Assembly (NCBI GenBank): GCA_000149265.1
Contig: CH002657.1
Span: forward strand, 227,544-291,543
Direction of reading: 5' to 3'
DNA length: 64,000 nt
From: Ciona savignyi
Taxonomy: Eukaryota > Chordata > Ascidiacea > Phlebobranchia > Cionidae
Both the position numbers and the translations under genes were made by a program. This document shows, piece after piece, positions 35,701-50,200 of the stretch (positions within the stretch are counted from its first letter, which is position 1; every line of letters begins with the position of its first letter). The notes under the pieces are model-generated. The model made no database searches and was not told where the DNA came from. It saw only the letters and a program-made list of their open reading frames with translations.

Positions 35701-37494
35701 CTTTGATGAGCTTAATACTCGTTCGTTGAGGTTATGTGCGAGTTTTTACATCGTGTTATAGTTTGTCGGCAAAATATCGGATTTTAATGTTTGACATTCT
35801 AGTTGGGCTTAGTGGGAGTATTAGCCAACCAATTTCCCATTTCTGCCAGATAACAAGCGACTTGTTGTTTTTTTTAACAAGCTTCGCGTTTAACTTTTCG
35901 TTTTTATTAAATCGGAAAACATTTCAAATCGATAAGGAACTCATCGGTTATCAGGTTATTTTTAATTATTTTTCGCAAACCATAGAGTCACATCAAACAT
36001 TTAAACTATGCGGTCGCTACACGGGATTGCGTCATATACTCTCCCGTCAAACAAACAACAAAATGGCGACAGCGTATCCAGCGTCCCGATTTCACCAATA
36101 CTTGCGCTATTAGAAGTTACTTTGTGTTATACATAACCATTGTGAATTGAAGATACGCATGATTTATTCCCTTTCTATGTCCAGGTATATCCCAGGGTTA
36201 AAATAATACAACCGTAAAATATTATATGGTTGCGAAAGAGCGAGCCATAGACGTATTATATTTTATCATTGTTTACAGTTGTGCCATTAGGTTACATTTT
36301 TAGACTTTGTATACCATGGTCACCGTAATCTGTTTATTTTATAACCTTAGTTTAAGGGTTTGCTTATTTATATATATAAAGGAACATTAGGTCCTAATTA
36401 AAAAAAGGATTGTTGTTTTGATATGTCTTAGACTATAGATATGTATTACACATAAATGTTCTGTTTTAGAGTTACCCACGTGCTATTCGTTCACGTCGGC
36501 TTTCCATCCATGGGAAATTTGTTGACAATAATGAAGGACGGTGAAGAGGGCGGTTTGGAACTCGAAGAATTCCACCAGAGCCGACTGTAGCTGCTGCCAC
36601 TGCTGAGTCCACGGCAGCCATCGCCGCAGCTTGTTGGGTTAAGGTCGTGTGGCCCGGGTTTACTGAGCTGATCGCCGGGGCAGCGAGCGACCCGACCCCG
36701 CAGGAAGATGGAGGTAATCCGCTTGACAAGAGAGCTGCCGCTGCCGCATAACCGGTGCAACAATTCCCGTAGCAGTTCGTGGCTGAAAATGCACCAGAGT
36801 AGTGGTTTCCAAACCTGTTTGACGCCTGTGCGCACTGTGAGTCTTCGTATAGTTTGCCATACCCGTCCGCATCAGACGAGCGAAACCTACAGTTACTAAA
36901 TTTTGAAAAATGGCGATCAGAACTAAGGTCGCTTGTTTGTTGATTCTGTGGCAAGCCTGTTTCTTTCGCTTGTGGCGAGTTGCCCGAGCTAGTAGAACTT
37001 CGAAACAAGCTTTCAGAAGCTGTTGCGTTTGTTCCTGAGTCGTTCAACATTGTTGCCTGCTTTTCTGCGTTGGTTGAACAAGCCCCATTTGGAATAAACT
37101 TTTCACAGTTACCTGTTGTTCTACTTGAATCAAGCGGCTGATTGTTTGTGTATTCATTCGCGTGCAAGGTATTGTTGTTTCTGCCATAACTGGGATAATA
37201 GTCAGTAAATCTGCAGCCGTTATAATACTGTCCGTTGTAAAGATCGCTTCCCCAATAACTCCCCAGCTGTGGATAGAAGTATCCATTCCCAGTGTTGTTG
37301 TTATTTGCTCGTTCATTCACCTGACTGCCCGGTACGTCATAACTTCGGGCACAGTATTGGTATGGATCCCTTGTCGTCCCATTCTCATCGTCCATGGTGG
37401 AACCCTCCGATGCAGGGCTGAGGATCTGGTTAATACTGAAGGAGATATTTTCCTGCCCATGTAGGTGTGCCGGTAAAGGTCGAGTTTGGTGCAT
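29723..37494 (-). CDS. Tlx: TLX/HOX11-class homeobox transcription factor
   Basis: Three exons on the minus strand: 36480-37494, 33904-34120 and 29723-29903, with phases that join to 470 residues. An Eh1-type Groucho-binding motif ISFSINQIL lies at residues 17-25 and a FPWME motif at 327-331. [14 protein letters not shown] precedes the homeodomain (about 355-414). Threonine at homeodomain position 47 (VKTWFQNRR) is the diagnostic TLX residue, where most homeodomains have Ile or Val. The third exon encodes the family's EEREAERQ helix and a short tail ending [11 protein letters not shown] factors specify neurons and, in vertebrates, spleen. The start ATG at 37494 places Eh1 about as far from the terminus as in TLX1. 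The central exon-1 region is long and Asn/Ser/Gly-rich. Confidence 0.95.
29904..33903 (-). other. Tlx intron 2 (4 kb)
   Basis: This intron interrupts the codon for an Arg just after homeodomain recognition helix 3 (donor gtgag at 33903, acceptor ctgcag at 29909-29904), the position used in vertebrate TLX genes. It is large for this window and could hold enhancers. I see no coding sequence in it. Confidence 0.7.
34121..36479 (-). other. Tlx intron 1
   Basis: It has donor gtgggt after codon phase 1 and acceptor ttccacag. It separates the FPWME end from the [10 protein letters not shown] linker. No genes or recognisable repeats are inside. Confidence 0.7.
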
Positions 37495-40400
37495 TTTGTC
37501 CTGCAACCCAGCAGTAAATCTGACTGCAACTTTGGTTCCTCTTGGTATAATTTCCAAGACAAGTTATTGACAGAGACCGTTTTATTACATTTAACTAGTT
37601 AGAACTTTATCATTAATTTTTCACGAAATCTGTTCACGGTTATAAGTATTATTATAGTTCTAACCGGCGGATAAACCTAAGTTAGTAAAAATAACTAGAA
37701 ACCGGTAAACCGAGTGTAGTATACAGATAGCAACACGATATAGCATTTAACTTATAAAAAATCGTAAGTATAGGCTAGGACTGTATTTAGATAATTTCAC
37801 AAAACTGACAGAACTTGTATTTGTATCGAAATAGCTCGTTTCTATCAATTTTACTATTAATGTAATAAGCTTTCGTTAAATACTTCCCATAAAGGTAGCG
37901 TGTCTTGTTTCTCCTAACATAGGCTATCAACCGTTCGCACAGTCGACAATATGTCTGACTGTCCGTTTGAAACGCTAAAGCAAAGAAAGTAACTCGAATG
38001 GCCTTTTTCGTGGGCCAAGTTAAACTTCCGTACACACGAATCTCAGAATGCATAATATACTGAGTTTGATTTTCGACTTTATTGCGCTTCCAATTTAAGT
38101 AATATCAGTATAAAGCAATTCCACATCTACAATAACAAATAAAAATATATTGTAGTTAGAGATCAAATCTGTTGCATAATTATTTTTTTATATGTGATTG
38201 GAATAAAAGTTACCGTTTGTGAAGTTGTATTTTTGAAAAATGATAAGAATTTGACTAAAGTCATTGCTCATATTTACATTGATTTATAGCCGCAGGGACG
38301 CTAACTATGTTAATTCCTTACAATGCTGATGCTGTTAATTTTGCGGTCTACCAAAGACCCGTCGGTTAATTGCATTATTTACGAGTATGCACATTTCTGC
38401 TCGTAAACTAGATTCAATGATTTCCATTTGGGATTGTTAACCTTGAGATTTCCACCAAAGATGGATCTTTTGCGGGGAATACAGGCCATGCACCATACCC
38501 ATCTATGTTTATTTTGTCAGCTGCATTATATATTATACATGTTCCGGCCAATTGGGCCCGGTGGAGTTGGTAAGTGTTCTCGGTGCCTGGGAAGCAGATA
38601 GTTATAATTGATGCGTCTTTTCCTCGGTTATCTTAAGCTCTTGTCGCCTACAGTGCGGATTTCGTCTGCTTTCTACCAGCAACAAATTATTCAATTATGG
38701 CATTTGCACAAACTGTTTTCAAAACACGACTGTTTGGGATTAATTCAATTAAAACAATGGCCCCAAAGAGAGACGAGCTAACCGTTTAATGAGGCGCAAG
38801 GAAAGATTTTATCATTCGCGCATTCTTAGATACCCTATCGGAGGAGTGAGTAATAGTTTATGACTAGAAGGAAGCCATGCGTTGCGTTGTTATTCTTGCT
38901 CGTGGCCCAGACCAGCCGAAATATTAGCCCGGCATACTTCCCGTGAAATTGGCGCCCTTCATCCCGCTTGGGAGTGATAACGAAGTTGGACCATCAATGG
39001 ATAAAATCGCTAAACGATTACATAATTTAGAAACAGTACAAGGGGGCAATAACATTATAAAGCATTTTATTGGGAGTTGAATATAGCGGAGGGCGTAATG
39101 CTTGTTGGGGTTCGATTATAGAAATAGTTGCAAACTCAATTGTACGGTGGTGGGGCCGAATGGTTAACGCTACCGAATTATAGTTGTATAAAGAAACGGA
39201 CCTGGTGATAAGAGTCATCCTGGATTCAAAACTTGGCTCGATAAAAAAGTTACAAACTCGATTATATTTTGGATGTACATATTTCGTACATTTGGTTCAG
39301 ACATTTTTTAGTTTATGCAAATATGCTGTAGTCCCACATCGTTTATGCTCCACAGCCTTTATTATAATAGGACAAAAACTTTGTTTGGAGCAGCACAGTT
39401 AAACACAAAAAAGCAGCCTAAATGTATTTAAAGACATGTGATGTATATAACCGGCCAAAAAGCATCAGTAAACACCCTCCAATTTTATGTTTGTTTAAAA
39501 AATAAATAAAAAATAAAAAAAGAAATAAAGAAAAATACCAGGGGTTGTATTACCATCTCAAAATTAATTTGTACAACTCGCCATCTCAGTTTCGTGGTAT
39601 TATCTTCATAGATTGCATTATAAAACAAACTACATAAACATCATAAAACATTATTAAAGCGGTTTATAAGAGCCAGTTGGACCACACGCACTTGAGAAGA
39701 TCATGCACTTTGCCACCCAGATGGCTGGTTTAAAAAGGCTGACGTCGTTTAAGTTAATTTTTATACAGCTCTAATATTTCCCTGTCGTTTAGTTAGCGAA
39801 CGGGTTGTTTGTTTAAATGGCCAGAACAACGCCTATTTAGCGTGTTGTTTTAGCTCGGGGTAGCCGGGTCTTCGCGCGACCACGTGCAGTAAGATTGTTG
39901 GGTGAGCGAAATGAGCCGTGGCGAGTTGTTGGACTCAATTGGAAACGGGTTTCGTTTGATGCCTCGTTGCACTGATGATAAGCAAAGCCCACGCGCCGGG
40001 AAAGGATTAAGCAATTAAAACCACAAAGTAACCCACGTGGCCGAGGCGACCGATTTTTAGATTCGCTGCCACTTGTCATGCCACTTGTTTGCAGGAATCG
40101 GACCGGTTTGTTAAGGTTATTTGTACAAGAGTGAACACGAACCGACGAGCGTCCGCTTATATTTCATCGCTTGGAAATGTCCTAAAACAACACACTCGTA
40201 TTGAAGTAAACCCTCATCACTTGCACGAAAGTGCGAGGACCTGTAATAGACAACATGTTGACAGGGCAGCAAAACAAGCCGGTTTTAATCGAATCAGAAT
40301 TCCACGGCTTCCACCCGAATTCAGTACGGAGATCGGCAATGTATTTTTAATAATGAGACCTCTCAGGTATTACACTAGTCTGCATGGAATAAATAACTTT

Positions 40401-41299
40401 GTCAGTTTAAACTTTACGCTGCGTTCTGCCGCAGCGTTTCAAATTATTTCCCATTTATAACTTCAATGTCGCAGCTATTTATTCACCTAACGAATCAAAA
40501 ATCGTTATCAAAGAGGATGAAACGATGGCTTCACAGTTGCGTCGCATTAACACATGAATTAGCAAATGGTTCAAATCACGGATATGGAAAGTTTCAAATA
40601 ATGTTGTTGGTTCAGAAGGATTTGCACTGTCTAATTTAGCAGTTCATTTCACCATAACCAAGACAACTGGTGTCCTTGCATTTTCGGCATTTTGCTTTGC
40701 ATCTCGGGCGATAAAAAGATAGGAAAATGTCTGCATTTTCCCGCCCGATGCCATTATTAACTACCAATCCTACCCAGACACGTCACACTGCAAGATTTAT
40801 TTGGCTCAGTTTGCAGGAATCTCTTGAAATTCGCTAATCAACATCCATTAAGCTTAATTGTACAAATCTTTCCTTTTCAGGGCAAATTAGCAGTCTGTGC
40901 AAGCAATCTCAATCCAATTTTATTCCTTTAAATCAGATTAACGGGAAAATCTGAGTAGACAAAACCCGTATAATTTGGTGCGCTTACCTGTCATCTAATT
41001 TAATTCGAAAAATGTTAACTGTTTTTTTTTAGCGAAAACGACAGTTACGGGTAATTAAAGAAAAATTCGACACCTTATTTCGGTTTTAATTAGGATGATG
41101 TAGATAGCTGTTACAGATGTTCTAAGAAAAATATAAAACGCTCTAAAGCACACTATTCTTACATTATAAAATGTGTAAAAGGGTATAATAAGTGGATTGG
41201 TATATAAAATATATCTAAGCGATCGTACAAAATTGGCCCGGATCGTGGGTTACAGTGGATTTTCTACCGAGGAATATCATGACGTCATAACGAGTATTG
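37495..41299. other. Spacer between Tlx 5' end and NPHP4 3' end
   Basis: This is the likely Tlx promoter and upstream regulatory DNA, since both flanking genes are on the minus strand. No coding sequence is supported. An A-rich run lies near 39500. Confidence 0.5.
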
Positions 41300-44200
41300 T
41301 TACGCGTAAGTGACGTTGACAAGGAAAGTTTCTTCGTTCTTGTCGTCGGAGTCGTTGATGAAGATATGAACCGGGAATTTCCCCGCGTGGCGTACACCGG
41401 ATGCGAAGCGGAGACCGATGGAACTTTTTTCACCGGGACCGAGCTGGGGTGAGGGGGGTGAGAGGTGATAAACACTTCGTTAGATTGTTAATAAACATGC
41501 ATAAATGCTCATCAGATAAAGCACTTCTAAATGACAATTATTTTCACGTTTACTAAAAAAAGGTAATGCAGTAGATAATTATCATGTGGCGTATCGTTTC
41601 AAAATATCAACCGAATGTTCTGTCTCTGCGATGCGGCAATTTAGAACCGGATTTTTCCGGATTGGAATTATCTGGCAAATTTAACAGCAAATACAGTACG
41701 TGCGATTCCTTTGGGAACGAAGCGAAATTGGACAGATTGTCGCTGGAGACAAATGAACAGCAGGAATGGAAAATATATCGGAATCGAGATTTCGACTATT
41801 GATAATTGAGATCATTTTAATATCGAATTAAGTGATTATTGGAGTATTTTTAACCGTTGGGTAAGAGAAGCGGATTGGGGAATTTGTCAGACGGAAAAAG
41901 AGAGAAGTGCTAACCTAGGGTTTCAACTCAGTGACAGGGCTCAATCTGTAACAATTTACTGACAAGAAGACACCAGCAAATTTAGCTACTAACAATCTCG
42001 TGGGTGTGAGTAAGTACAAGCGGGTACTACAAGATCACCGATGGTCGAAAACCTGACCTTCAAACTGGTTACAAGAGATGATACGACGGTGCAAGGTAAA
42101 AGTTTCTGATTTCATAAACAGCACCGTGTCGGTGGGGAAATAGAGAAAGCCCCTTACCTCCATCTCCGGGTCCCTGAAATGCAGTAGATCGGATCTGCTG
42201 GTCATGAGACTGAACTTCTTGATGTTGGGGTAGGGGTTGGTGTATGAGATCACTTTGTTGCAAGCTTTGCCACCCGACCTCGGTAGCTCGATGTCGAACT
42301 CCTGGGAGAATGTTGGTGAAAGAAAATGATAAAATATTGAAGCAATGTTCACGTTTAGATGTAAGCAACACCACTCATCTACTTATTGCTATATATCATA
42401 GTGGACTGACGGTAATTTACAAAACTCGTAAACGGTGCCATGTTTTAAACGAGTTACGCGACCAGTCTACAACTGATGTAAATTCATTACAAAGTCTTCA
42501 TCAACCACAACCACGCAAATATACAATTTAAAAAATTTGAAAGGATTCTTAAGTCATCATTTTGCAAATTACACCCACACACACGGTTACAAACAATACC
42601 ATAGACTGTGTTTGTGGGAAATAACACAAGTAGAAAACAACTTCTTTACCTTTGTTATCATCGGTTCCCTCGTTTTCACTGCGACGAGCCAACTCCTCAA
42701 CAGCTGGTGGAACTCCGTGTCCACCACGTTGATGTGCATGTGCTTGTTACTGCGCGCGTGGCTCGTTGTGCGCACACCCACGTTGATCTCGTACACACCA
42801 TGCGCTGGTAGCAGGAACGCCTCGTCCGGGGAAAGCTGATGAATACACATGGGCTGCTGCATCGGGCATTGCTGGTTGTAACCACCATAATGCCCCCTTG
42901 GCACAATTAACACACGATTGTCATGTTTGTCGTTTCCGTACATCGTTATATACTGGTTGAATTACCTTCCACAAATACCGTGCTCTTGAGCACATGTAAG
43001 CATAGAGTGTGCCAATATTATTATCAACAGGGTTGATAACCATCCGGGTACCACAAAGAAAACTAAATACAAAATAATGCTTGCCCACCGTCGTGTGGTG
43101 GGCTCTATTCATTCTATTGTACTTTGCTACAGAATCTTAAACGCCGCATTCGACTAAATCGAGATATAGTTGTTAAATGCGATAGAAACCACAAGCGCAG
43201 ACCACAGTTATTACAAAAAACACCCTCAAAACAACGCCCCATTGGTAGTTATTAAACCAAAAAACAATCTAAGGTTATAACTAGTTTACCTGCATCTCCT
43301 GTTTATGGGAGGCGAAGCAATGCACCATACGTGCGGCCTGCGTGCCGCGTAACACCAGTGAAAAGCGACTGGTCTGTCCCATAACACAGTTGACATCCAC
43401 ACGCTGTAGAGCATGGATGTAGAACGACCAGATCTGGGCTGGTGCAGCAAGGAACGGGTCACTGTAAATGTCATCGTCAATTTTTAAGTATGTTTTACGG
43501 AAGAATAAAACACTTTAAAATCTCTTTATAACGGGATATATATATATTTTTTTAATTTTATTTATTTATTAAATATGTATATATATTTATACATGAATGA
43601 TTATCTTTATTCTTCTATTCAATTAGATGGTTTTATACTAGATTTACAGTTTTGGATTATAAAGTTGCTTAAAAAACAAGAATTCGTTCAGTAACATTGG
43701 TGTCACTGCAGTGTCAGATTTAAATTGTGATCAATAATCTTGATTTTAAAGCAAATAAACACCCTTATATTCACAAATAGACATCACACTTAATAATGAA
43801 AGATTACTTGTAAATGACGAGGTAGAATTTGCGGACGGAGGGGGAAGTCCCGGACGGAGCTTTGATGAAAATCTCACGTGGTTCGTTGCCGCCCAATGAC
43901 CGCGCTTGGCATACTATTTCCGGATCACTGCACACGACATGGAACTTCTCATCTGAATGGGGATGTACAATTATCATGAATCGTGATGAATTTAAACCAC
44001 TTAAAGAAATGGTTACTAATGGAACAACACAACACGACAAACGTAGTCCACTACGTTCAATTAGATTATAACTTAAGAAGGTTGTATAAAACAAAGAAGA
44101 TACATATACACAAATTATAGAAGTATATTTAAAAACTTTTTTTTAAATTATTATAAACACAAACAGTATATTATGATGCTGTAAAAAAGGTATTTTAATG

Positions 44201-47200
44201 TTCAACCAAAAGTGTTTAATAATTTTGTGTGTTTAATAAAGTGCTGCAAATATATATAAGAAGTTTACCACTTTGGTGGGGTTTAAGCGTATTTAAACAG
44301 GCTTGTGATACTATAAACTTTTATATCGTCCTAGTAGCAATGGATAGACAGATAGACAGATGGTAAATTTGTCATATGTACTACTTGTATACTGGTGTGT
44401 TGAACAGGTGACGTAGTATTAGGCAGTAGTTTAAAGTTGTACTTATTTTATCAACTTTAAACGAAGGGGGAGCAATGATTAAGTTTATGACGAAATACAT
44501 ACTATACTTGCTTTGCTGAATTTCCTTATGGGATTAGTTCATTAGATAAGGCTGTAAAAAGCTCCAAAAAGCCCATGTACATAGAAACCAAGCAAGCATA
44601 CCAGAGTTGAGGTTAAAAGGGGGTAATCTGAATCGCTTCTTCATGAAAGTTTGCTCGGGGTTGTAGAAGCGAAATGTTTGGTCAACAACATGGGGTTGGG
44701 GGTCGACGGTCAACTGGAGAACCGACAGTGGCTGGCCGTCCATCGTGCGCAACACTGCCTGTTTGTTAATGAGGAAAATAATTAATTCTCGGTTAACCAA
44801 TAATTTGTCGTTTCTATGCTACACACGCCCGTGCAAGACGTTTAATGTCCCCACCTAGTATATACCAGTAGTATGTGGATTTCAATGACCACCACATAGT
44901 TGTGTGCTACACATACTACAAGGTCTAGACCATCTGGCAGTCTCAATATTGAAACCTGTAATTAATGTCTGCTGACTTCTGTGCCTATTATGACCAGGAA
45001 TACCCACATAATACCAAATAAGTACAACCATACAAATCGAGCATACAAACAACCACAACTTACATGGCAATAACCAAACCAATTTTTCTGTGTCAGGAAA
45101 CACTGCTTAAGGTGATTTGCTTAAATTCAAAGTTAACAAATCGGAAATAACTCACCTTTATTGTTTTTGATTTGATAGTTCCATGGTTGGTGGCGGAAGG
45201 TTGGAGAACTGTGGAAGTTGGTTTGAAATGTTGACCTGCACCCTGTGGCGACACCGTGTGATCAGCTTCGTAACCTTGGTAATGGAACGGAATGTAGATT
45301 GTTTCTTTCGGACGAAGGAAAACCTGGAATGAAGATTTCTTATTAATATGAAATAGAGAAAGGGCACTTTGGTTGCAAATTAGGTAAACTGGATAACATT
45401 CAACAAAAACTTAGCTTTTTTAATTCAATTTAAACATTAAATAAAAAATTAAGTAGCCTGAACACAAACAATCTATGACTATAAGCGACAAGAAATAGTG
45501 AAGCTTCTAATTTAAGTATTTTTAAACTTTACGCCAATCACCAATTCCTTTGTTAATATTTAATTAATTAACCACCAGATACCAAGGTCACTAGAGGCCG
45601 AGCAATGTTTAGTTGATTGTGCTGTCCTTGTGTCATTGCAACCACAAGTTGGTGTAGATAGTGGACACCATAGTTTTACCTGAGGTAACGAGGTATTTGG
45701 GTCAAAGTTAAACATGTTCTCCTCAACAGGGGTGTGCAATCCAGCTAATGACTTGTAGTACCTCCATTCCCTTGCATCAGTTATCACTCTGCACAATACC
45801 AAGTATGAACAAACGTAATCATTGGGAACACACCGTGCGAGGGGAAACCAATCCAATATTGATTACGACTAAATACAATGATAGTGATCGGTTAGAATTC
45901 AAATGTCTACCAAGGTCCAAGGTTTAGCCATGGATCACACAAATGTAGTCGTAATATCTGCAACAAATTCAGATCAAGGTAGTGTCTGAATCCACTTTTA
46001 AAATAAGTGTTACTACAAGAATCTTCGATTCTATTTGTATATGGGAGGGAAGTTATGGAAAATTCTCTTCGAATAAATGTGAATGGAAACTAAAAACGCT
46101 TAAAAGACATAAAACATTTTTTTATAAAAATATTAGTTATACAGTACACCCACCTTTATCTGAATCGAATTCGTATATTATTACTACTGGCTAACCTCTC
46201 ATTTTAATGAGTTTTCATGATGAAATATTCTATTTGTATTAGATTTACTAATGTTTGATGTTTTCATTGAAATTTTAATGACAAATTTTTATACAACACA
46301 AGTTACACAACTAAAATGCAAATTTGACTAATTGAGGTGGTTAATTTCTTAACAAATTCAGTTTTATTCAAATATGATTTGCAACATCACGCTGCAGATT
46401 GTTACCTCAGTTCTGGATTGTCGCATTCAATTGTCACAGTTTGTTGGGAAGTGAATGGATTTTTCAACTGAAGTTCAATGAACTCAGCGACACCGAGTGT
46501 TGGACGTATTGTGTGCTTGGTGGTGATAGAGAGCAGCAACATCTCCATGATGTGCTCGGATTTCAACCGCTCGCGGTACGAAGCTATGGTCTGCAGGTCG
46601 CGCTTTTTAAGTGATTTCTCCTGGTTCTTTTGCTGTGAAAAATTTTTTTTTATTGAACAGGTTTCGGTTGATTTGATGAGGGTCAAGTTTCCGGGGACTA
46701 GTCTGTGCCGTGGTAACCCGCAGATATTCAATGAGTGGATGATAACGTGAGTTTAGTGCCCATCCCAGAACATACAGCTTTTGGGGCGGGGGGATGGTGC
46801 ACATTGGTTAGTAACTTAGAAAGTTTGTGGCATCATAACCATCTGGAAGCTAGTCATTTGTAAACATGTAAGTTTCTATGGGACCCAATAATATGCAATG
46901 CAGATAAACAACTGCAGTTTTAATACTGAGTTTGCTAATCGATTACCATAAAGTGGTTCTTTGGTGGATTATGCAGGTGATACTTGTTTTATGGAAAAGA
47001 TAACTTTATTTGAATAAAACAAACCACCAACCAGTGCGCGTTGTCCGATGGATGGAGTGATTCCTCCATTCTCTTCAATATTATCTGCAGATCGTACAGC
47101 GACCATTCTCAGTATCTTTCTCTTCCGATCAGAATCAACATCCGATGCGTTGACTCTGCGACATCGGATTATTGCAACAACAATATACAGAAGTTGGAAC

Positions 47201-50200
47201 AGTTCCCTGCTTAGTAGCTAGATGACATAACAGATTTTACAAAGACCAATTTCGAAAAAATCTAAAAATTTACGTATATGTTTTATACATATTTCATTTA
47301 AGTAATGGATGCGAAACACCATTTTTGTATAATTCTAAATACTTTGTTAAACTTCTGTTAGTGTTAGCAAATCGATTCGTAGCAAAAGTAATTCTTAATA
47401 CATGTTGATGAATAATTAACCTTAAAGAAGTATTATAATTATTAACTACAACACAAATAGCGACCACAACTTACACTGGATCACTTTTATTTTCATCATT
47501 CTTTACATTCATGAGAAGCAGCTCGGAAAGTTCTAGATTCGAATCGGCCATTTTTTTCACTTTGCATCGGTTCACATACTTCTTATCTGCATAGTGAAGC
47601 AGTACATTCGATTATCCAATGAGAAATCGTTTAAGACTAAAAGTACAGATTTGCAATTTCAAGTGGGTAGTAATAAATTACAGTCATGTCTGACAGCTAA
47701 TCAGCTAAAGTAATAGCTTCAGCAATGTGTAGACAAGAAGATCAATCAAACAGGCAGTTTGACAAATAGCTTTTCTAAATATGATTGATGTTACAACAGC
47801 TACAGCCATCAGATTGTGTGCATGGTGGTTCATATTATTAAACTCTCGTGTGGCCTCATAGAGAGTGAAGGTTAAAAACATGCATCATCATGTTGCATGA
47901 GCTCACTTACTTAGATTGGACTGGTGGAGAGCAGAAGCGAGACTTCCACCTTGGAACCCACAGCCACTCAAATCAGCCACCACTAAGTGTTTCTTTTTCA
48001 GCACACTAGATACGTCTGATTTGCTTTCTGAAGGATGTCCAATATTTCCGAGCCTGCATATAGCATGAGGTCATTTACCAATTTAAATAATAAGTTACTC
48101 CAATAATGACATTGGAAGTAATTTCGAAAATACCTAAAAAACATTTAATGGAAACAAAGATTCAATTTGTTTGGGGATTTCCAAAAAAAATACAGCCAAA
48201 TGTTTAAAAAATTATCTTCTACACTAGTTAAAAATGTGAAACTAGAACCAAATCCTTTTATATTTTGGACATAAAATAATAAAGTTATTTCTTCATTAAA
48301 TTGTTTAAATAATGATATAAAATCATTTAGTTATTGCTTCAGTAGTAGTAACAAGTGTTAATACAACTTTTTAAACTAGACTTGATGTATCGATTACAAC
48401 AAATAACCAATATAGAGTGGTGGTTGATTGTGGGAAATAATAGTAACCTGAGATGAAGCTTTCCTCTGTGTGTCTTTGTCATCCCCAGCGGTCGTACACT
48501 GCCCGATGAATTGAGATCCCCAGTGAAGGTGGGTGACGCATCAGTGTGCTCGGTGTACACTATGTCCAACTCGTGGTTCACGCAAACTGCCTGCTTTCCT
48601 CCTCTCAATAAATGCTGAGGAAAGTTTGTTGACACATGAACTGACGGAATTTTATTTTAGGCTTTTTTTTTACATTTGGTCCACTCTTAAAAATAAATAA
48701 AAAAAAACTGGTATAAACTAACAACAGTTGATAATCCTTCAAGACAAACAGAAGTAGCAGAGCAAGCCATAAGTACACGGTGGACATGATTGCCATGTAA
48801 AAAGTAAGCGCTGGAATCATCATGTATCCATGTTTGAGTTGCCAGTGTGTTTATTTGTTTTAGCGATACATTTAAAACTGATTCACATAGAAAACATATT
48901 TATAGTGCCTCATAAAAAGACATGACTTTGTAGTTTGTTGGTAGAAAGGCAATCGAACTGTAGATCTAGTTTACATTCATAAACTTTTCCACTCATATTC
49001 ATTTAAATATCCAGAAAAAAAACACCATAGTATAAATTATAACAGCTAAATCGAATGAACCTTAAGAGGCACAGCAAGTGATCCAAGCAGCATCAACGAG
49101 TCTCCATCCCACACATCAACATGCAGGTTGTGTGTGGATAGATATTTGAGGAAGGTGCCATTTTCACCAGGCTTCATGTGCACGGGGTCGATGTGATACT
49201 TGATCTCAAGACCAGGGCGACCTGGAGTAGATTGATGTTTAATATTAAAAGTTGCACAAGAGATATTATTGAAGTATTGCGGAATATACTCCAACCAGCA
49301 AAATGAGACACAACACTGTTTCGGCTGCAAATACCAACTTTGTTAGTTATATATCAAAACACTTCTGTTAAAACAGGAGGTGGAAGCAAGTTTACCGAAT
49401 GACCTTCTAACGACCTAACATTTTGTATTATAATTTGTCTTGGCTGGTAGAAGTTCTGACAGTTTTTTAATCTAAACTGTCTGCAAAGTATAAACTATAA
49501 ATTATTTGTCTATTCCACTGGAATTCATTAAATTATTGTAAAATTGTTGTGAAGAATAAAAAGCACCACATCCTCAATAATTGTACCTCCGTCGAGATGC
49601 TCTCCCGCCTCGATCTTGCGGAGGATGCAGGGAGCTTGGGGATCGGTCTTGGTGACGAGGGACATCCGCTGGGTGCTCACCGAGTGGAAGCGGTAGAATT
49701 GAAAGGAGAAGAAGAGGGAACGAACAGGAGGAGCAGGGGATTCATGGGATTCGGCGATCGGATGCGAGAACGCAAGGAATTGGATCACAATCTCATTGGT
49801 CTGGTGAAGAGGGAGATAATGAATTTGAATGGAAGTTGTTAAAATATGCAGATCATCGACAAACCATGAATCTTGCTGTTTTGAGTGCATTACGTCTAAG
49901 CATCCAACCTTTAACCTTTCCTTTATTCGATGGTATAATTCTTTCAAATTATTACCAAAATATTGTGTTATATTAAAGTTTTTCATGAATATAGCCATGT
50001 TATTGTACTGTTTTAGATATGACATGGATGAGATTTAATTTCATGACCACATGCTATGCACATGCATCACTCTGCCAGATGAGCTAGCGTAAAACCGGAA
50101 ATCTAGAAGCGTGAAATCATATGTAGTCTATTTAAGTAATGTTACCTAATAAGGTAGCAGATCCAATAGGGTTTTATCCATTACTAATTACAAAAAATGA

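Noticed and set aside
39837..40460. Two open frames upstream of Tlx (minus and plus)
   Set aside because: Composition is Arg/His-rich with no domain, as expected for chance frames in regulatory DNA.
42587..42943. Full-length reading of the minus frame as a separate small gene
   Set aside because: Only 42650-42871 is used, as an NPHP4 exon. The flanking codons are intron.
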